From CBDBLK01 sp965243145 (GTDB lineage: Bacteria; Bdellovibrionota; Bacteriovoracia; Bacteriovoracales; Bacteriovoracaceae), in the NCBI GenBank assembly GCA_965243145.1, contig CBDEUB010000002.1, forward strand, positions 2,232,001 through 2,296,000: a DNA stretch of 64,000 nt. The letters are read 5' to 3'. Positions within the stretch are counted from its first letter, which is position 1; every line of letters begins with the position of its first letter. Of this stretch, positions 1 through 7,745 are shown in pieces. Under the pieces are notes generated by a model that was not told the DNA's origin, searched no databases, and was given only the letters and a program-made list of their open reading frames with translations. A program made the position numbers and the translations under genes.

Positions 1-364
1 TGGAATCCACCACAACATTAATAGGCCTGCGGATATTCTTGGCCTTGGAGGGAATTTTGATACTGCTGGAGCGACGGCAAAGCTGGGTATAGCTGGGCAC
101 AGGTAGCGCCAAACCCAACTGTTCAAAGAGTCCTTCAATCAAACCTTGAGTGGTGCGCAGGGGAAGGTTGAATCGAGCGCGGAGGGTGAGGCATAAGAGG
201 ATGCAAGTTTCGCTAAAAAAATATGGCCTCCCTTTCCGACTTTCCGTGTCAGCAAACCAGGATTGGATGGCATCCTCATTAAACCATAGGGTGATATTGC
301 CTCGATTGATGAGGGCACGATTATATTGACTCCAATTTTGGATTTTATATGCTACCTTTGACAT
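1..364 (-). CDS. IS5-family transposase, N-terminal part (runs off window)
   Basis: This encodes the first 121 residues of a DDE transposase that would cut and join the ends of its IS. The protein begins MSKVAYKIQNWSQYNRALIN and continues with NRGNITLWFNEDAIQSW. This closely follows the IS903 transposase start (KFKITNWPAYNNALRQRGDLTVWLDESAI). A later LRTTQGLIEGLFEQLGL matches the IS903 segment around LRALQGFVDSIFKLMGL. The frame reaches the window edge near the first catalytic Asp (VVVDS). Assignment is by recalled family similarity. Confidence 0.85.
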   Translation of the reverse strand, partial: MSKVAYKIQNWSQYNRALINRGNITLWFNEDAIQSWFADTESRKGRPYFFSETCILLCLTLRARFNLPLRTTQGLIEGLFEQLGLALPVPSYTQLCRRSSSIKIPSKAKNIRRPINVVVDS

Positions 365-458
365 CGCCGGGCCCTCCTTGCTTTTTTCCAAAATATAGGA
401 TGCCGGCATTTTCCTCTTATTTCAACGCTTTAACCTGCCTCATTTACGCAACAAGGCC
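1..458 (-). mobile_element. IS5-family (IS903-like) insertion sequence, partial
   Basis: The left part of the window is the 5' portion of an insertion sequence whose other end lies outside. A terminal inverted repeat is visible at 441-458 and reads, outward in, GGCCTTGTTGCGTAAATG. This resembles the GGCTTTGTTG ends known for the IS903 group. The transposase reads inward from 364. The element ends at 458, inside the reading frame of a methyltransferase, so it disrupted that gene. The expected 9-bp target duplication cannot be tested because the other end is not in the window. Confidence 0.85.
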
Positions 459-895
459 TAATAAATCCTGTAAGTGAAGAACTTTACCGGGTTTTACGGC
501 CTGGAGGCCAATTTATTTTAATTGAGGCCGATGGCATTTTTTATGGCCTTGAATGTGAAGACAAATTCGTCAAGCAGTGCATTTCAAAAATTAAAAAAAA
601 TCTTTCTAGTTTTGAAGGTTACATTTGTAAAAAAATTCGCAGAACTTTGATTAACTCTGGGTTTAAGGTAGAGCATCCTAAGCACATTTTGGCCAGTTTT
701 TTTAATGAAGAAGACCGCAAGCATGAACATAAAATGTGGAAAATGCGGTTTAAGCAAATACGCCCTCGCCTTGAAGAAATCTTAGGGGAGTCCAAATTGG
801 AAAAATTCCAACAGGCCTATTTGAGGGAAATCTTATCTCCTTTGAACTTTGTTTATTGTAATAAATTTACTTTCTTTGCAAGAAAATCGGCATAG
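459..895 (+). pseudogene. SAM-dependent methyltransferase, 5'-truncated by the IS
   Basis: The frame is open directly from the IS edge to the stop at 893-895, giving about 145 residues. The N-terminal part carries EELYRVLRPGGQFILIEAD, the post-motif strand region typical of class I SAM methyltransferases. The SAM-binding motif I that should precede it is missing because the IS sits there. The rest (KIRRTLINSGFKVEH, then a basic helical tail) fits the C-terminal end of such an enzyme. A short in-frame TTG at 647 could be mistaken for a start, but homology begins far upstream of it. The product is almost certainly non-functional unless the frame is restored elsewhere. Confidence 0.75.
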
Positions 896-929
896 TTTTA
901 AAAATGACTAACGAAAAAAACATCTACAG

Positions 930-1439
930 TCAGGGAACCTGAATCACCCCTTCGGCCTTGACTTCGATTTTATCGCCGCCTTCAACATAGGATTTGACAA
1001 TGGTGACATCGGCGATTTTCCAGGTGTCCGGTTCGGGCGAGGTCATCTCGGCGATTTTTTTGACCTCTAAATGGGCAGTGCCCCTCTTTTGTCCATCATC
1101 CGTTTGGGAGATGGTGCGTTCGTTGTAGCTGAGTGTATAAGTCAAGAAGCATTTTATATCGCTGACGCAGTTTTTGACATTGATAATAAACCTCGATTTG
1201 CGCAGATTGCTGGTGTCGGCAAAGTCGTTAAAGGCCTCCGAATCCATATTTTCCACTTTCTCTCTGAGGGGGCCATCCAGCATATCCAGGATTTCATAGC
1301 GGGATTGGCCCTGTTGGAAACGGTAATTGACAAAACCTCTCAGGGCGTTTTCAGGAGTGGATTTTTTTTGGCAGGCCGGCCAGGTGACTAAATTCAAACT
1401 CAAGGAAATGGCCAAAAGCGTTTGCAATGTGTTTTTCAT
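930..1439 (-). CDS. putative secreted/lipoprotein, unknown function
   Basis: About 169 residues. I chose ATG 1439 because GAGG lies a suitable distance upstream and it gives a clean signal peptide (MKNTLQTLLAISLSLN). An ATG at 1460 overlapping the upstream stop (TAATG) is possible. The signal ends in TWPAC, a weak lipobox, so lipoprotein status is uncertain. The mature part begins KKSTPENALRGFVNYRFQQG, reminiscent of small periplasmic domains in which TPE..LR.F starts an NTF2-like fold, but I do not recognise a family. It is the last gene of the overlapping operon that includes murU and amgK. Confidence 0.6.
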   Translation of the reverse strand: MKNTLQTLLAISLSLNLVTWPACQKKSTPENALRGFVNYRFQQGQSRYEILDMLDGPLREKVENMDSEAFNDFADTSNLRKSRFIINVKNCVSDIKCFLTYTLSYNERTISQTDDGQKRGTAHLEVKKIAEMTSPEPDTWKIADVTIVKSYVEGGDKIEVKAEGVIQVP

Positions 1440-1459
1440 GGCGGGCATCCTCATTGTCA

Positions 1460-2170
1460 TTAGGCATATCTCGGCCGGTAACCCCTGTCGCTTATTATAT
1501 CATAAAAAGATTCCCAATTGAGGGCCTGCGGGGTTTTTTCCAAGCGAACCCCGTAACCGTTGGCGTATTTGGTGACCACTTGGCCTTGGCACTGGAATTG
1601 AAATCCCTCAAACAGGATTTTAAAGCGGATTTTTTTCTTGAGCGGGCGGTGTGGAGTCGAAATGACAAAAAAACACCCCTTCTCATCCCAGTTGGTCAGC
1701 ATCCCTCGAATGGGAGCGTCGGGGCCATCGAGTTCTATTTCGAGGTTGTACTCGCTCAATTTTCCGATAAAACTTTTGTCAAACGAGGGGCAGTAGATGG
1801 CCTCTTGCCGTTCGAGTTTCCAAAACAGCAGAAAATAGGTTGAACAGATGGCGTAGAAGAAAATTAAAACCAAGATGAGTTTGTCAAAGTTTTTGAGCAG
1901 GAAAAAAAACGATTCCCCCAAAATGATCAGGCAAAAAGCGGTAAAAAAAAGTGATGAGAAGCGGGTAAACCAGTAGATGGAAACAAAACTAATCATAAAA
2001 CTGGCCATCACCCAGGGACTGGCGTAGAGCATGTCCCCAAAGGGCCTCCAATCCAAAGCGGAAGTTCCCAGGCAAAGGGATTGGATGACATAGAGATAGG
2101 CCAAGTTGCACAACTGAAAGATGAGGAGGTTTCTGGTGACTGCCGATCGCTGTAAAATTTTGACTTTCAT
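1460..2170 (-). CDS. membrane protein with C-terminal PilZ-like domain
   Basis: 236 residues. The first ~120 hold about four hydrophobic segments (for example VMASFMISFVSIYWF and LILVLIFFYAICSTYFLLFW). The cytoplasmic C-terminal ~100 residues look PilZ-like: PIRGMLTNWDEKGCFF in the position of the PilZ strand with its (D/N)xSxxG-type turn, then GQVVTKYANGYGVRL as the closing strand. PilZ domains usually bind cyclic di-GMP, but the canonical RxxxR motif is not obvious, so binding is doubtful. It overlaps murU by 4 nt upstream and touches the next gene by 1 nt. Confidence 0.65.
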   Translation of the reverse strand: MKVKILQRSAVTRNLLIFQLCNLAYLYVIQSLCLGTSALDWRPFGDMLYASPWVMASFMISFVSIYWFTRFSSLFFTAFCLIILGESFFFLLKNFDKLILVLIFFYAICSTYFLLFWKLERQEAIYCPSFDKSFIGKLSEYNLEIELDGPDAPIRGMLTNWDEKGCFFVISTPHRPLKKKIRFKILFEGFQFQCQGQVVTKYANGYGVRLEKTPQALNWESFYDIISDRGYRPRYA

Positions 2171-3111
2171 GGGTGGCCATCTGGTAATTTGAAAGGGTCA
2201 AAGTGCCCCTCGCAATAAAGCCCCTCACCGCGGTAAGTTCCCAGCGGCGGCCGCATGAGAAGGCATGCGCCGGGGGGGCCATCTTGCATGGAGGCCTGGC
2301 CGAAATTCAAGACGCGGCCCTTTCCCCGGTAGGCGTTTTGGCGCAAAAATTCCGTCTTTAAAGCGTGATTATCGACTAAAAACCGAAAGAAAGCACCTTC
2401 TTTTTTTGACATGACTTGATAGATGGATTTGATATAGTGTTCCCTAGTACCAAAATCCCAGTATTCAAAATCCTCCCCCGAGGCCTTAGGCGGGGCGAGG
2501 ATGGGCACCGGGCGTTTGCGCCAATCGGCACAGGAAGCGAAAAATTCGATTGGCCGAACTGGATGGGGGACTTCCTCAAACAGGCCTAAGTTGGCCAATC
2601 CCATGCCGGCATAAGTCAGGTAGTCCGTTTGGGATGGGGGGGCGGTGATTCCCTGAAGCAATCCATCTTGCACTAGAGTTTGGCGGTACTTCGCCCCCGG
2701 TGGTGCGTTTAGGCCCGCCAAGACGATGGGGTGGTCGCCAATTTTGTCGAGCAGGGAATTGAAAAAAGTTTGGCCAAAAAAATAAAAAGTGTCGCAGTTT
2801 AAATAGAGAAAAATGCCGCTTCCCAGTTTTTGTTTGAGGTTAAAAAATGCTCCTCCAGCGCCCAATAAGACTTCTTCCCGCAAAATTTGGATATTGATAT
2901 TCTTGTTAGTGACAAAATCTTCGATCTTGCCGGACAAGTGGTGGGTGTTGACGAAAAAATTTTGGCAACCCCATTTTTGGGCAAAATGGATTTGCAGTTC
3001 CAGTAGTGTTTTTTCGTAGATGGGCCACAAAACTTTGGGCAAAATGCGCCCCATGGCACCCATGCGGGTTCCCATGCCTGCGCCCAAGATAAAGCAATTT
3101 TTAACCTCCAT
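2167..3111 (-). CDS. murU: sugar-phosphate nucleotidyltransferase, MurU-like
   Basis: 314 residues. The N-terminus FILGAGMGTRMGAMG followed by LPKVLWPI is the nucleotide-binding signature of the NTP-transferase family (GxGxRM...PK). YLNCDTF supplies the metal-binding Asp. Together with the AmgK-type kinase encoded just upstream (11-nt overlap), the likely job is conversion of MurNAc-1-phosphate to UDP-MurNAc in peptidoglycan recycling that bypasses de novo MurA/MurB. Family members also include mannose-1-phosphate guanylyltransferases; the pairing with the kinase favours MurU. Residues past ~230 extend beyond the core fold and are not recognised. Confidence 0.75.
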   Translation of the reverse strand: MEVKNCFILGAGMGTRMGAMGRILPKVLWPIYEKTLLELQIHFAQKWGCQNFFVNTHHLSGKIEDFVTNKNINIQILREEVLLGAGGAFFNLKQKLGSGIFLYLNCDTFYFFGQTFFNSLLDKIGDHPIVLAGLNAPPGAKYRQTLVQDGLLQGITAPPSQTDYLTYAGMGLANLGLFEEVPHPVRPIEFFASCADWRKRPVPILAPPKASGEDFEYWDFGTREHYIKSIYQVMSKKEGAFFRFLVDNHALKTEFLRQNAYRGKGRVLNFGQASMQDGPPGACLLMRPPLGTYRGEGLYCEGHFDPFKLPDGHP

Positions 3112-4144
3112 AATAGATGGTGCACAGAGCGGTTTTTAAGTCTTTCAAATCTTGCCGGAGGGAGAGAAAGTTTCTAAGGTTTTCAAAGGCGTATCCAATG
3201 TATTTGAGGTAGCGGTAATCCCCTCTGGTTTGGAAAATAAAGGCAAAACTGCCGATCGCCTTAAAGATTCTCTGAATGGCGGCGTAGTCGTACAAAAGAT
3301 CAAATTCGTGGCGCGAAGATTGAAGGCCAAAGCGTTTGACAAAATGGTTCCAATAAAAATCTTTTAAGTTGGATTTATTGGAGGGGTGGACGGAATAATA
3401 ACAGTCTTCCAGCAGGGAAACCAGGTCGTATTGGGGAAGGCCCAAACGGGCGTCCTGAAAGTCGATCACATATTGTTGGCCATCTTTGACCACGATATTG
3501 CGGGAATGATAGTCCCGGTGGCACAAAACCTTGGGTGCTGTGGCCAGTTTCTGGGAGATTTTGAGAAAGTGTTGGTTTAAAATATTTTCTTCGTTTGTGC
3601 CGAGATTGTAATTGAGGAATCCCTCGATAAAGTGTTGAAAACAGAACTCTATTTCTTGCATAAATTTTTTTGTGTCAAAGGCCAAATTGGCGAAGGCCTG
3701 ATCAAACTGTTTGCTCTCCAGGGTGATTTTTTGAATTTGAATCATTTGCTCTATGGCCGCCTGGTAGAGATTTTTTTCTTGTTCCGGGGTTTGGCATGCG
3801 CCCAAACTTTGCAGCAGGGATTGGTCGCCCAGGTCTTCCTGGAGGACATACCCTTGCTCCAGGCCATAGTCATAAATGGAGGGGACGCGGATGGAGTGCT
3901 GGCGAAAAATTTTTTGAACTTCGACAAAGCGGGCCAGTTGGTTGTTTTTGACTGGATTGAGGCAAGCTACAATATGGCCCGAACTTCCCGAAATGCGGTA
4001 GTATTTGCGCATTCCCGCATCTCCGGCCAATTTTTGGATAGTTGACTTTTCGGTTTTGCCATGGGGGACTTTTTTGGATTTGACCGAGGCCTGAAAAAGG
4101 GTTTCCACCAGTTGAAGAGAGTCATCCCGAGCTTTTGATTTCAT
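3101..4144 (-). CDS. amgK: AmgK-like sugar kinase (anomeric MurNAc/GlcNAc kinase)
   Basis: 347 residues, aminoglycoside-phosphotransferase fold. The catalytic loop is VLCHRDYHSRNIVV and the metal site VIDFQDARLGLPQYDLVSLL. The HRDxHxRN...DFQDA..G...YDL pattern is characteristic of AmgK, which phosphorylates MurNAc at C1 for the recycling route. The first ~30 residues are an extra basic leader. It overlaps both neighbours (4 and 11 nt), so it is co-translated with the M48-like lipoprotein before it and MurU after it. The pairing makes the function fairly secure. Confidence 0.8.
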   Translation of the reverse strand: MKSKARDDSLQLVETLFQASVKSKKVPHGKTEKSTIQKLAGDAGMRKYYRISGSSGHIVACLNPVKNNQLARFVEVQKIFRQHSIRVPSIYDYGLEQGYVLQEDLGDQSLLQSLGACQTPEQEKNLYQAAIEQMIQIQKITLESKQFDQAFANLAFDTKKFMQEIEFCFQHFIEGFLNYNLGTNEENILNQHFLKISQKLATAPKVLCHRDYHSRNIVVKDGQQYVIDFQDARLGLPQYDLVSLLEDCYYSVHPSNKSNLKDFYWNHFVKRFGLQSSRHEFDLLYDYAAIQRIFKAIGSFAFIFQTRGDYRYLKYIGYAFENLRNFLSLRQDLKDLKTALCTIYYGG

Positions 4145-4947
4145 AAGAGGTTACTTTTCTTTTTAATGTCGTTGACTAAATCATAAAATTCTTCGGAGGA
4201 ATTTCCAAATGGCACTGTCGGTTCTTCCGTTTTTTCCCGAACCGCCAAAAAATTCTTAAACAAAAATTCTTCCTCTGAAATAAACCTTCCCCTGCCGTTT
4301 AAAAGAGTGAAATCCATACTGTTTTTATTTTGAATTCTAATCCAACTCAAAATGGCAGACGGGTCGTATCCCGCCCGCTTCATGGCCAAATAAGACCATT
4401 TGTTAATTTCCATCTTGACCTTGAGGTCGATGCGGGTGAGGGAGATGATGTGGGGGGTGGTGATGTATCCGAAGGGAATGATCTCCCATTTTTTATAGAT
4501 GCCGCGGAAAGATTTAATGTATTCAAAAGTGAGGACGCTGACAAAAAGATTTTCATAACTCAGATATTTGAGCAGCCCGCTGGACATGAAAATATGGCCA
4601 TCGGGGAGGGAGAAAACCAGGGGAGTGGCCTCTTCGATAAAATAAAATTTGACTTTTTTATCAACGGGAAGGAGAAGCTCGTTATTTTTGGCAATTTTTT
4701 GGTAGATGGATTGAATGTAGGCCCTGCCCTTGGAGGATAGAGGGATTCGGGAAGACGAGTAGGTGTCCAAATAAAAATTGGAGAGAAAGGCCAGGTGATT
4801 GAGTACGCTGCGGTTGTCGTGGGCCGGAATGTGATGGCCAGATTGAATATAGGCGAATTCCTGTTTTAAAAGTCCACAACCGGCAGGGGTAAGGCCGGCC
4901 AAAATGATCAACCAAGAGGAAAAGGAGCGGGAAAGTGGGGAGGCCAT
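4141..4947 (-). CDS. lipoprotein resembling an M48 metalloprotease without the active site
   Basis: 268 residues with a lipoprotein signal ending LTPAGC. The middle follows the M48 (Oma1/BepA-like) peptidase plan: a strand with FSLPDGHIFMSSGLLKYLS corresponds to the family's N-A-F-x-P-G-G-x-I-x-x-x-x-G-L-L segment. The next helix, where HExxH should lie, reads VSVLTFEYIKSF, so both zinc-binding histidines are gone. It is therefore probably a non-catalytic chaperone or scaffold in the periplasm. It is the first gene of the amgK-murU operon. The M48 relationship is inferred from pattern only. Confidence 0.6.
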   Translation of the reverse strand: MASPLSRSFSSWLIILAGLTPAGCGLLKQEFAYIQSGHHIPAHDNRSVLNHLAFLSNFYLDTYSSSRIPLSSKGRAYIQSIYQKIAKNNELLLPVDKKVKFYFIEEATPLVFSLPDGHIFMSSGLLKYLSYENLFVSVLTFEYIKSFRGIYKKWEIIPFGYITTPHIISLTRIDLKVKMEINKWSYLAMKRAGYDPSAILSWIRIQNKNSMDFTLLNGRGRFISEEEFLFKNFLAVREKTEEPTVPFGNSSEEFYDLVNDIKKKSNLL

Positions 4948-5013
4948 GAGGCAATTTTAACCGACTCACAAACTACAGTCCAAGGGAACCCCCGGAGGGG
5001 GGGATTGGCCATC

Positions 5014-5658
5014 CTATTCGGAGGCCAAATCCCTCAAGGGAATATAGTAAAGGGTAAAACCCGCAAAGATGAGATTGGGGTCTTTGATCAAAGGTTGGTT
5101 ATTGTCGTAGATCAAACGCCACTTGGAGGTAGTGTTGTATTTGTCTTGGGAAATGCTCCCCAGCGTTTCCCCTCTCTTGATGAGGTGGGGTTGTCCCTGG
5201 GGGTTCCAGACAAATTCGGTTTCCGGCGCGGTGTAGTTGAGAGTCATGCCCTCGCTGACATCGCCGGAGGGAAGATTATTCATATTGGCGATTTCTCTCC
5301 AACGGGCGTAGTCCCCATAGAGATTGAAAGCGATGAGCATCAGAGTGTCGCCCTTTTTGACGGTGTATTGGCCTATGCCTCCACCACCGGCGGGGGCCGA
5401 TTCACCCGTTGCCGTTCCGGCACTGGCGGCCTCTTCCGGTACTGACTCGGCACCTTCAACTCCCGCTGTGTCCTCTGTTGTGCCGATTTCTTCGCCTCCG
5501 CCTTCTTCCGAATCGACTACGAAGTCGGAACCATCTCCAAAATCTTCTTCGGTTTCTTGAATCCCGTCGAGTTCGGCATCTTCGGAATCCGAACTGCTCG
5601 AACAACTTAAAAAGCAGGCGAGGGAGACGAGCAAGAGGGCCTTAAACAATTGATTCAT
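5014..5658 (-). CDS. lipoprotein with two LysM domains
   Basis: About 214 residues from ATG 5658, which has AGGAG upstream and starts a classical lipoprotein signal (MNQLFKALLLVSLACFLSC). A Ser/Asp/Glu/Gly-rich linker of ~75 residues follows. The first LysM begins QYTVKKGDTLMLIAFNLYGD and the second HLIKRGETLGSISQDKYN. LysM modules bind peptidoglycan glycan chains, so this is an envelope protein tethered to the membrane and reaching the cell wall. A further 10 codons upstream are open but lack a better ribosome site. Confidence 0.85.
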   Translation of the reverse strand: MNQLFKALLLVSLACFLSCSSSSDSEDAELDGIQETEEDFGDGSDFVVDSEEGGGEEIGTTEDTAGVEGAESVPEEAASAGTATGESAPAGGGGIGQYTVKKGDTLMLIAFNLYGDYARWREIANMNNLPSGDVSEGMTLNYTAPETEFVWNPQGQPHLIKRGETLGSISQDKYNTTSKWRLIYDNNQPLIKDPNLIFAGFTLYYIPLRDLASE

Positions 5659-5869
5659 AACAAAACTCCTGGCAAAACAAAACCACAAAATTGTGGATAC
5701 AACTCCTCCGTCGGAGAACTTCAGAGAAAATTTTAGGCGTTATTTTAAGATTTCTTGGAGGAGTAAAATTTTCACACCTTTATTTGACCGGGTTAATATA
5801 CTTTCAAGGTGGCCTTCGATGGAAGTATCTTGCTCGGATGATGCGCGGTTGGTACTTTTGAAAGGGAGT

Positions 5870-6841
5870 ATGAAACTTGTCAAAGTGGCCATCTCATTAT
5901 TGTTTTTTTCCCCTACATGGGTTTTTTCCCAAGGTTTTATAGAGGCCTTGGAGGATGGCCGGCCTGAAGCAGACGGAGAGGCCCCCGCCCTAGTGACGGA
6001 GAAAATTCTCAAGCTGTCGCTCAGCCGCCGCATCATTATTCTCAGCAATCAAAATTCCAGTTATGCCGAAGGAGACTATATTTCTCTGGTTCTCTCTGAG
6101 AAATTGGTGGCCCGCTGTCTGGTGGCCAAGCTGCAAAGCGGCCAGGCCGGAATCAAAGTGGTCAAAATCTACGATGCTTCCCTGTGGAAGGAAATTCGCC
6201 CCCAGCGCCAGGTGCAAGTCATTCGTGGAGACGACAGCTATTTTACCGCCGAAAAGCGGAAAGAAGAGGAGGCCGAATCCCTCATCGAAAGCGAGGACGA
6301 CCTCTATAGCGATATTAATTTGTCAGAGGGAGAGCTGGACGAGGAAAACACTGGCCGCTTGATCAAGAACGACAACTTAATTAGTGTTTTTCTCGGTTTT
6401 GTGGAAGCGCCGGATGCCGGGGGCAATATGAAGCGCTATCGCCAAGTCAACGGGGCCTGGATGTATCAGTTGGCCAACAATTTTTGGGGCGAGGTGAGTT
6501 ATGGCCAAAATATTATCAACGACTACCCCAACTTGGGGTTGGACACCAAACTTTCCAGCGTGTGTGCCAAGATTAAGTACACTATTGCGGCCCCGTCCTA
6601 CAGTTACCTTCAACCCTATGTCGGCTATCAGTTGGTGGGGGCCTCTTCGCCCGGAGCGGGAGTTGAAGACGGCACGACTCATGTGGATGTCTTGAATTTA
6701 GAACTCGATCGGGTGGAGGATTTAAAGCGCCAATCGGCGGTTTTTGGCATTACCGTTTTAAAGAGGCTCGTCCCCGGATGGTTTGCCCGCGCCGATTTGG
6801 GTTCCGATCTCGTGAGTTTTGGATTTGGCCTTGAATTTTAA
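5870..6841 (+). CDS. secreted/outer-membrane protein, unknown family
   Basis: 323 residues from ATG 5870, preceded by AAAGGGAG. The frame is open 59 codons further up but that stretch is non-coding in character. The signal peptide is MKLVKVAISLLFFSPTWVFS. A first domain of ~100 residues contains a strand-rich segment (KILKLSLSRRIIILSNQN), then an acidic spacer with repeated Glu. The last ~150 residues alternate aromatic and polar residues (GEVSYGQNIINDYPNLGLD, YLQPYVGYQLVG) and end in GLEF, as outer-membrane beta barrels do. Role unknown. Confidence 0.65.
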   Translation: MKLVKVAISLLFFSPTWVFSQGFIEALEDGRPEADGEAPALVTEKILKLSLSRRIIILSNQNSSYAEGDYISLVLSEKLVARCLVAKLQSGQAGIKVVKIYDASLWKEIRPQRQVQVIRGDDSYFTAEKRKEEEAESLIESEDDLYSDINLSEGELDEENTGRLIKNDNLISVFLGFVEAPDAGGNMKRYRQVNGAWMYQLANNFWGEVSYGQNIINDYPNLGLDTKLSSVCAKIKYTIAAPSYSYLQPYVGYQLVGASSPGAGVEDGTTHVDVLNLELDRVEDLKRQSAVFGITVLKRLVPGWFARADLGSDLVSFGFGLEF

Positions 6842-7001
6842 ACAGGCCTTTGCATTGTTTTTGGCAGTTCTGGGGAGTGCTTGCGGAGTCAAGTCTGATC
6901 CGATTCCTTTCTCCGGGCCTTTGCTCCCCTCGATTATTGAAGAATACACAAAAACTCCTCGGCCGGATCAAAGTCAGGACGCACGGGAAGATTCCCCTTG
7001 A
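6831..7001 (+). CDS. small putative lipoprotein
   Basis: 56 residues from a TTG start at 6831, inside the last codons of the preceding gene. The product begins MNFKQAFALFLAVLGSACG: a short signal peptide with a lipobox-like cysteine, then a Pro-rich tail (VKSDPIPFSGPLLP). The pattern C-G-V-K-x-x-P resembles the tiny LptM-type lipoproteins that carry a proline-rich tail after the lipidated cysteine. Overlap with the upstream gene suggests coupling. The short length and non-ATG start keep confidence moderate. Confidence 0.5.
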   Translation: MNFKQAFALFLAVLGSACGVKSDPIPFSGPLLPSIIEEYTKTPRPDQSQDAREDSP

Positions 7002-7021
7002 TTTTAATGAATTATATTCAA

Positions 7022-7173
7022 ATGAAAAACTATGATAGGAGCACGGTAAGTGCTCACAATTTAGGTCAGATTGGGATGAAGCGAGACAGAGCGACTGAGG
7101 TGTGCTCTAAGCACATCGCAGGGAGCGATGGCGAAGCTGAACCACAAGATGGCCTGAAGTGTGGGCACTTACC
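7022..7173 (+). repeat. palindromic leader repeat, full copy A (upstream of folK)
   Basis: The 129-bp core runs 7045-7173 between arms GGTAAGTGCTCACA and TGTGGGCACTTACC, preceded by a conserved ~23-bp lead-in that starts with ATGAAAAACTATG. The inner hairpin is GTGTGC-TCTAA-GCACAT (7100-7116). From ATG 7022 one frame is open across the whole element (begins MKNYDRSTVSAHNLGQIG, ends QDGLKCGHLP). It stops with TGA at 7175-7177, overlapping the likely TTG start of folK (TTGA). No target duplication is visible. Confidence 0.85.
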
Positions 7174-7638
7174 TTGAGTTTGATTATTGCCACCGGCTCC
7201 AATATGGGCGATCGTCACAAGAATTTGGAAGTTGCGGAAGAGGCCCTGAGTGACCGTTTTGCATTTTTGGCCAAGAGCCGAGTCTACAGTTCTCCGGCAG
7301 TGGGCCAGCAAAATCAACCCGACTTTTTAAACCAGGTTCTCGAATTTGAACTTCCCGAGGACAGAACCCCCGAGCAGGCCATGCAATTGCTCTTGGAGTT
7401 GGAAAAAGAACAGGGCCGCGTCCGTCACATTCCCGGTGGCCCGCGCACCATCGATCTGGATTTACTCTTTTGGGCCGATTTGGAAATCGACCTGCCCCAA
7501 CTGCACATTCCCCATCCCCGGCTTTTCGAGCGCAGTTTTGTGGTTCGTCCCTTGCGCGAACTTCCCTACTACCGCCACCTCCGGCAGAGGTATCACTTCG
7601 CCGACTCCTTTTCGCCCGAGGCCCATCCGGTTTCGTGA
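7174..7638 (+). CDS. folK: 2-amino-4-hydroxy-6-hydroxymethyldihydropteridine pyrophosphokinase
   Basis: 154 residues from TTG 7174. FolK transfers pyrophosphate from ATP to hydroxymethyl-dihydropterin in folate synthesis. The N-terminus LIIATGSNMGDRHKNL fits the family's GSN.GD...NL start. SRVYSSPAVGQQNQPDFLNQV and the diagnostic GPRTIDLDLLFW are both present, then LHIPHPRLFERSFVVRPL. The start codon lies immediately after repeat copy A with no Shine-Dalgarno sequence of its own, so translation may depend on coupling to the repeat's reading frame. A GTG at 7159 inside the repeat is the alternative start. Confidence 0.9.
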   Translation: MSLIIATGSNMGDRHKNLEVAEEALSDRFAFLAKSRVYSSPAVGQQNQPDFLNQVLEFELPEDRTPEQAMQLLLELEKEQGRVRHIPGGPRTIDLDLLFWADLEIDLPQLHIPHPRLFERSFVVRPLRELPYYRHLRQRYHFADSFSPEAHPVS

Positions 7639-7664
7639 GAAGAATACTCAACTTATGGGTTTTT

Positions 7665-7693
7665 TTGACAAGCAAAAATTGTAAACCTATAAT
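7665..7693 (+). promoter_or_regulatory. consensus sigma-70 type promoter
   Basis: A perfect TTGACA (7665-7670) is followed by a 17-bp spacer and a perfect TATAAT (7688-7693). It lies ~50 bp before the ATG of the Ig-repeat protein at 7746, so that gene should be strongly transcribed on its own. Confidence 0.85.
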
Positions 7694-7745
7694 TCAATTT
7701 GAGATTGCCCAATAGCATTCAATTCTTTTTAACTAAGGATGGTTT

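Noticed and set aside
4989..5001. CCCCC-GGA-GGGGG hairpin between the LysM and M48-like genes as terminator
   Set aside because: The loop is only three bases and no T-tract follows on either strand.
5693..5869. 59-codon extension of the gene at 5870
   Set aside because: It has no ribosome site and would bury the clear signal peptide that starts at 5870.
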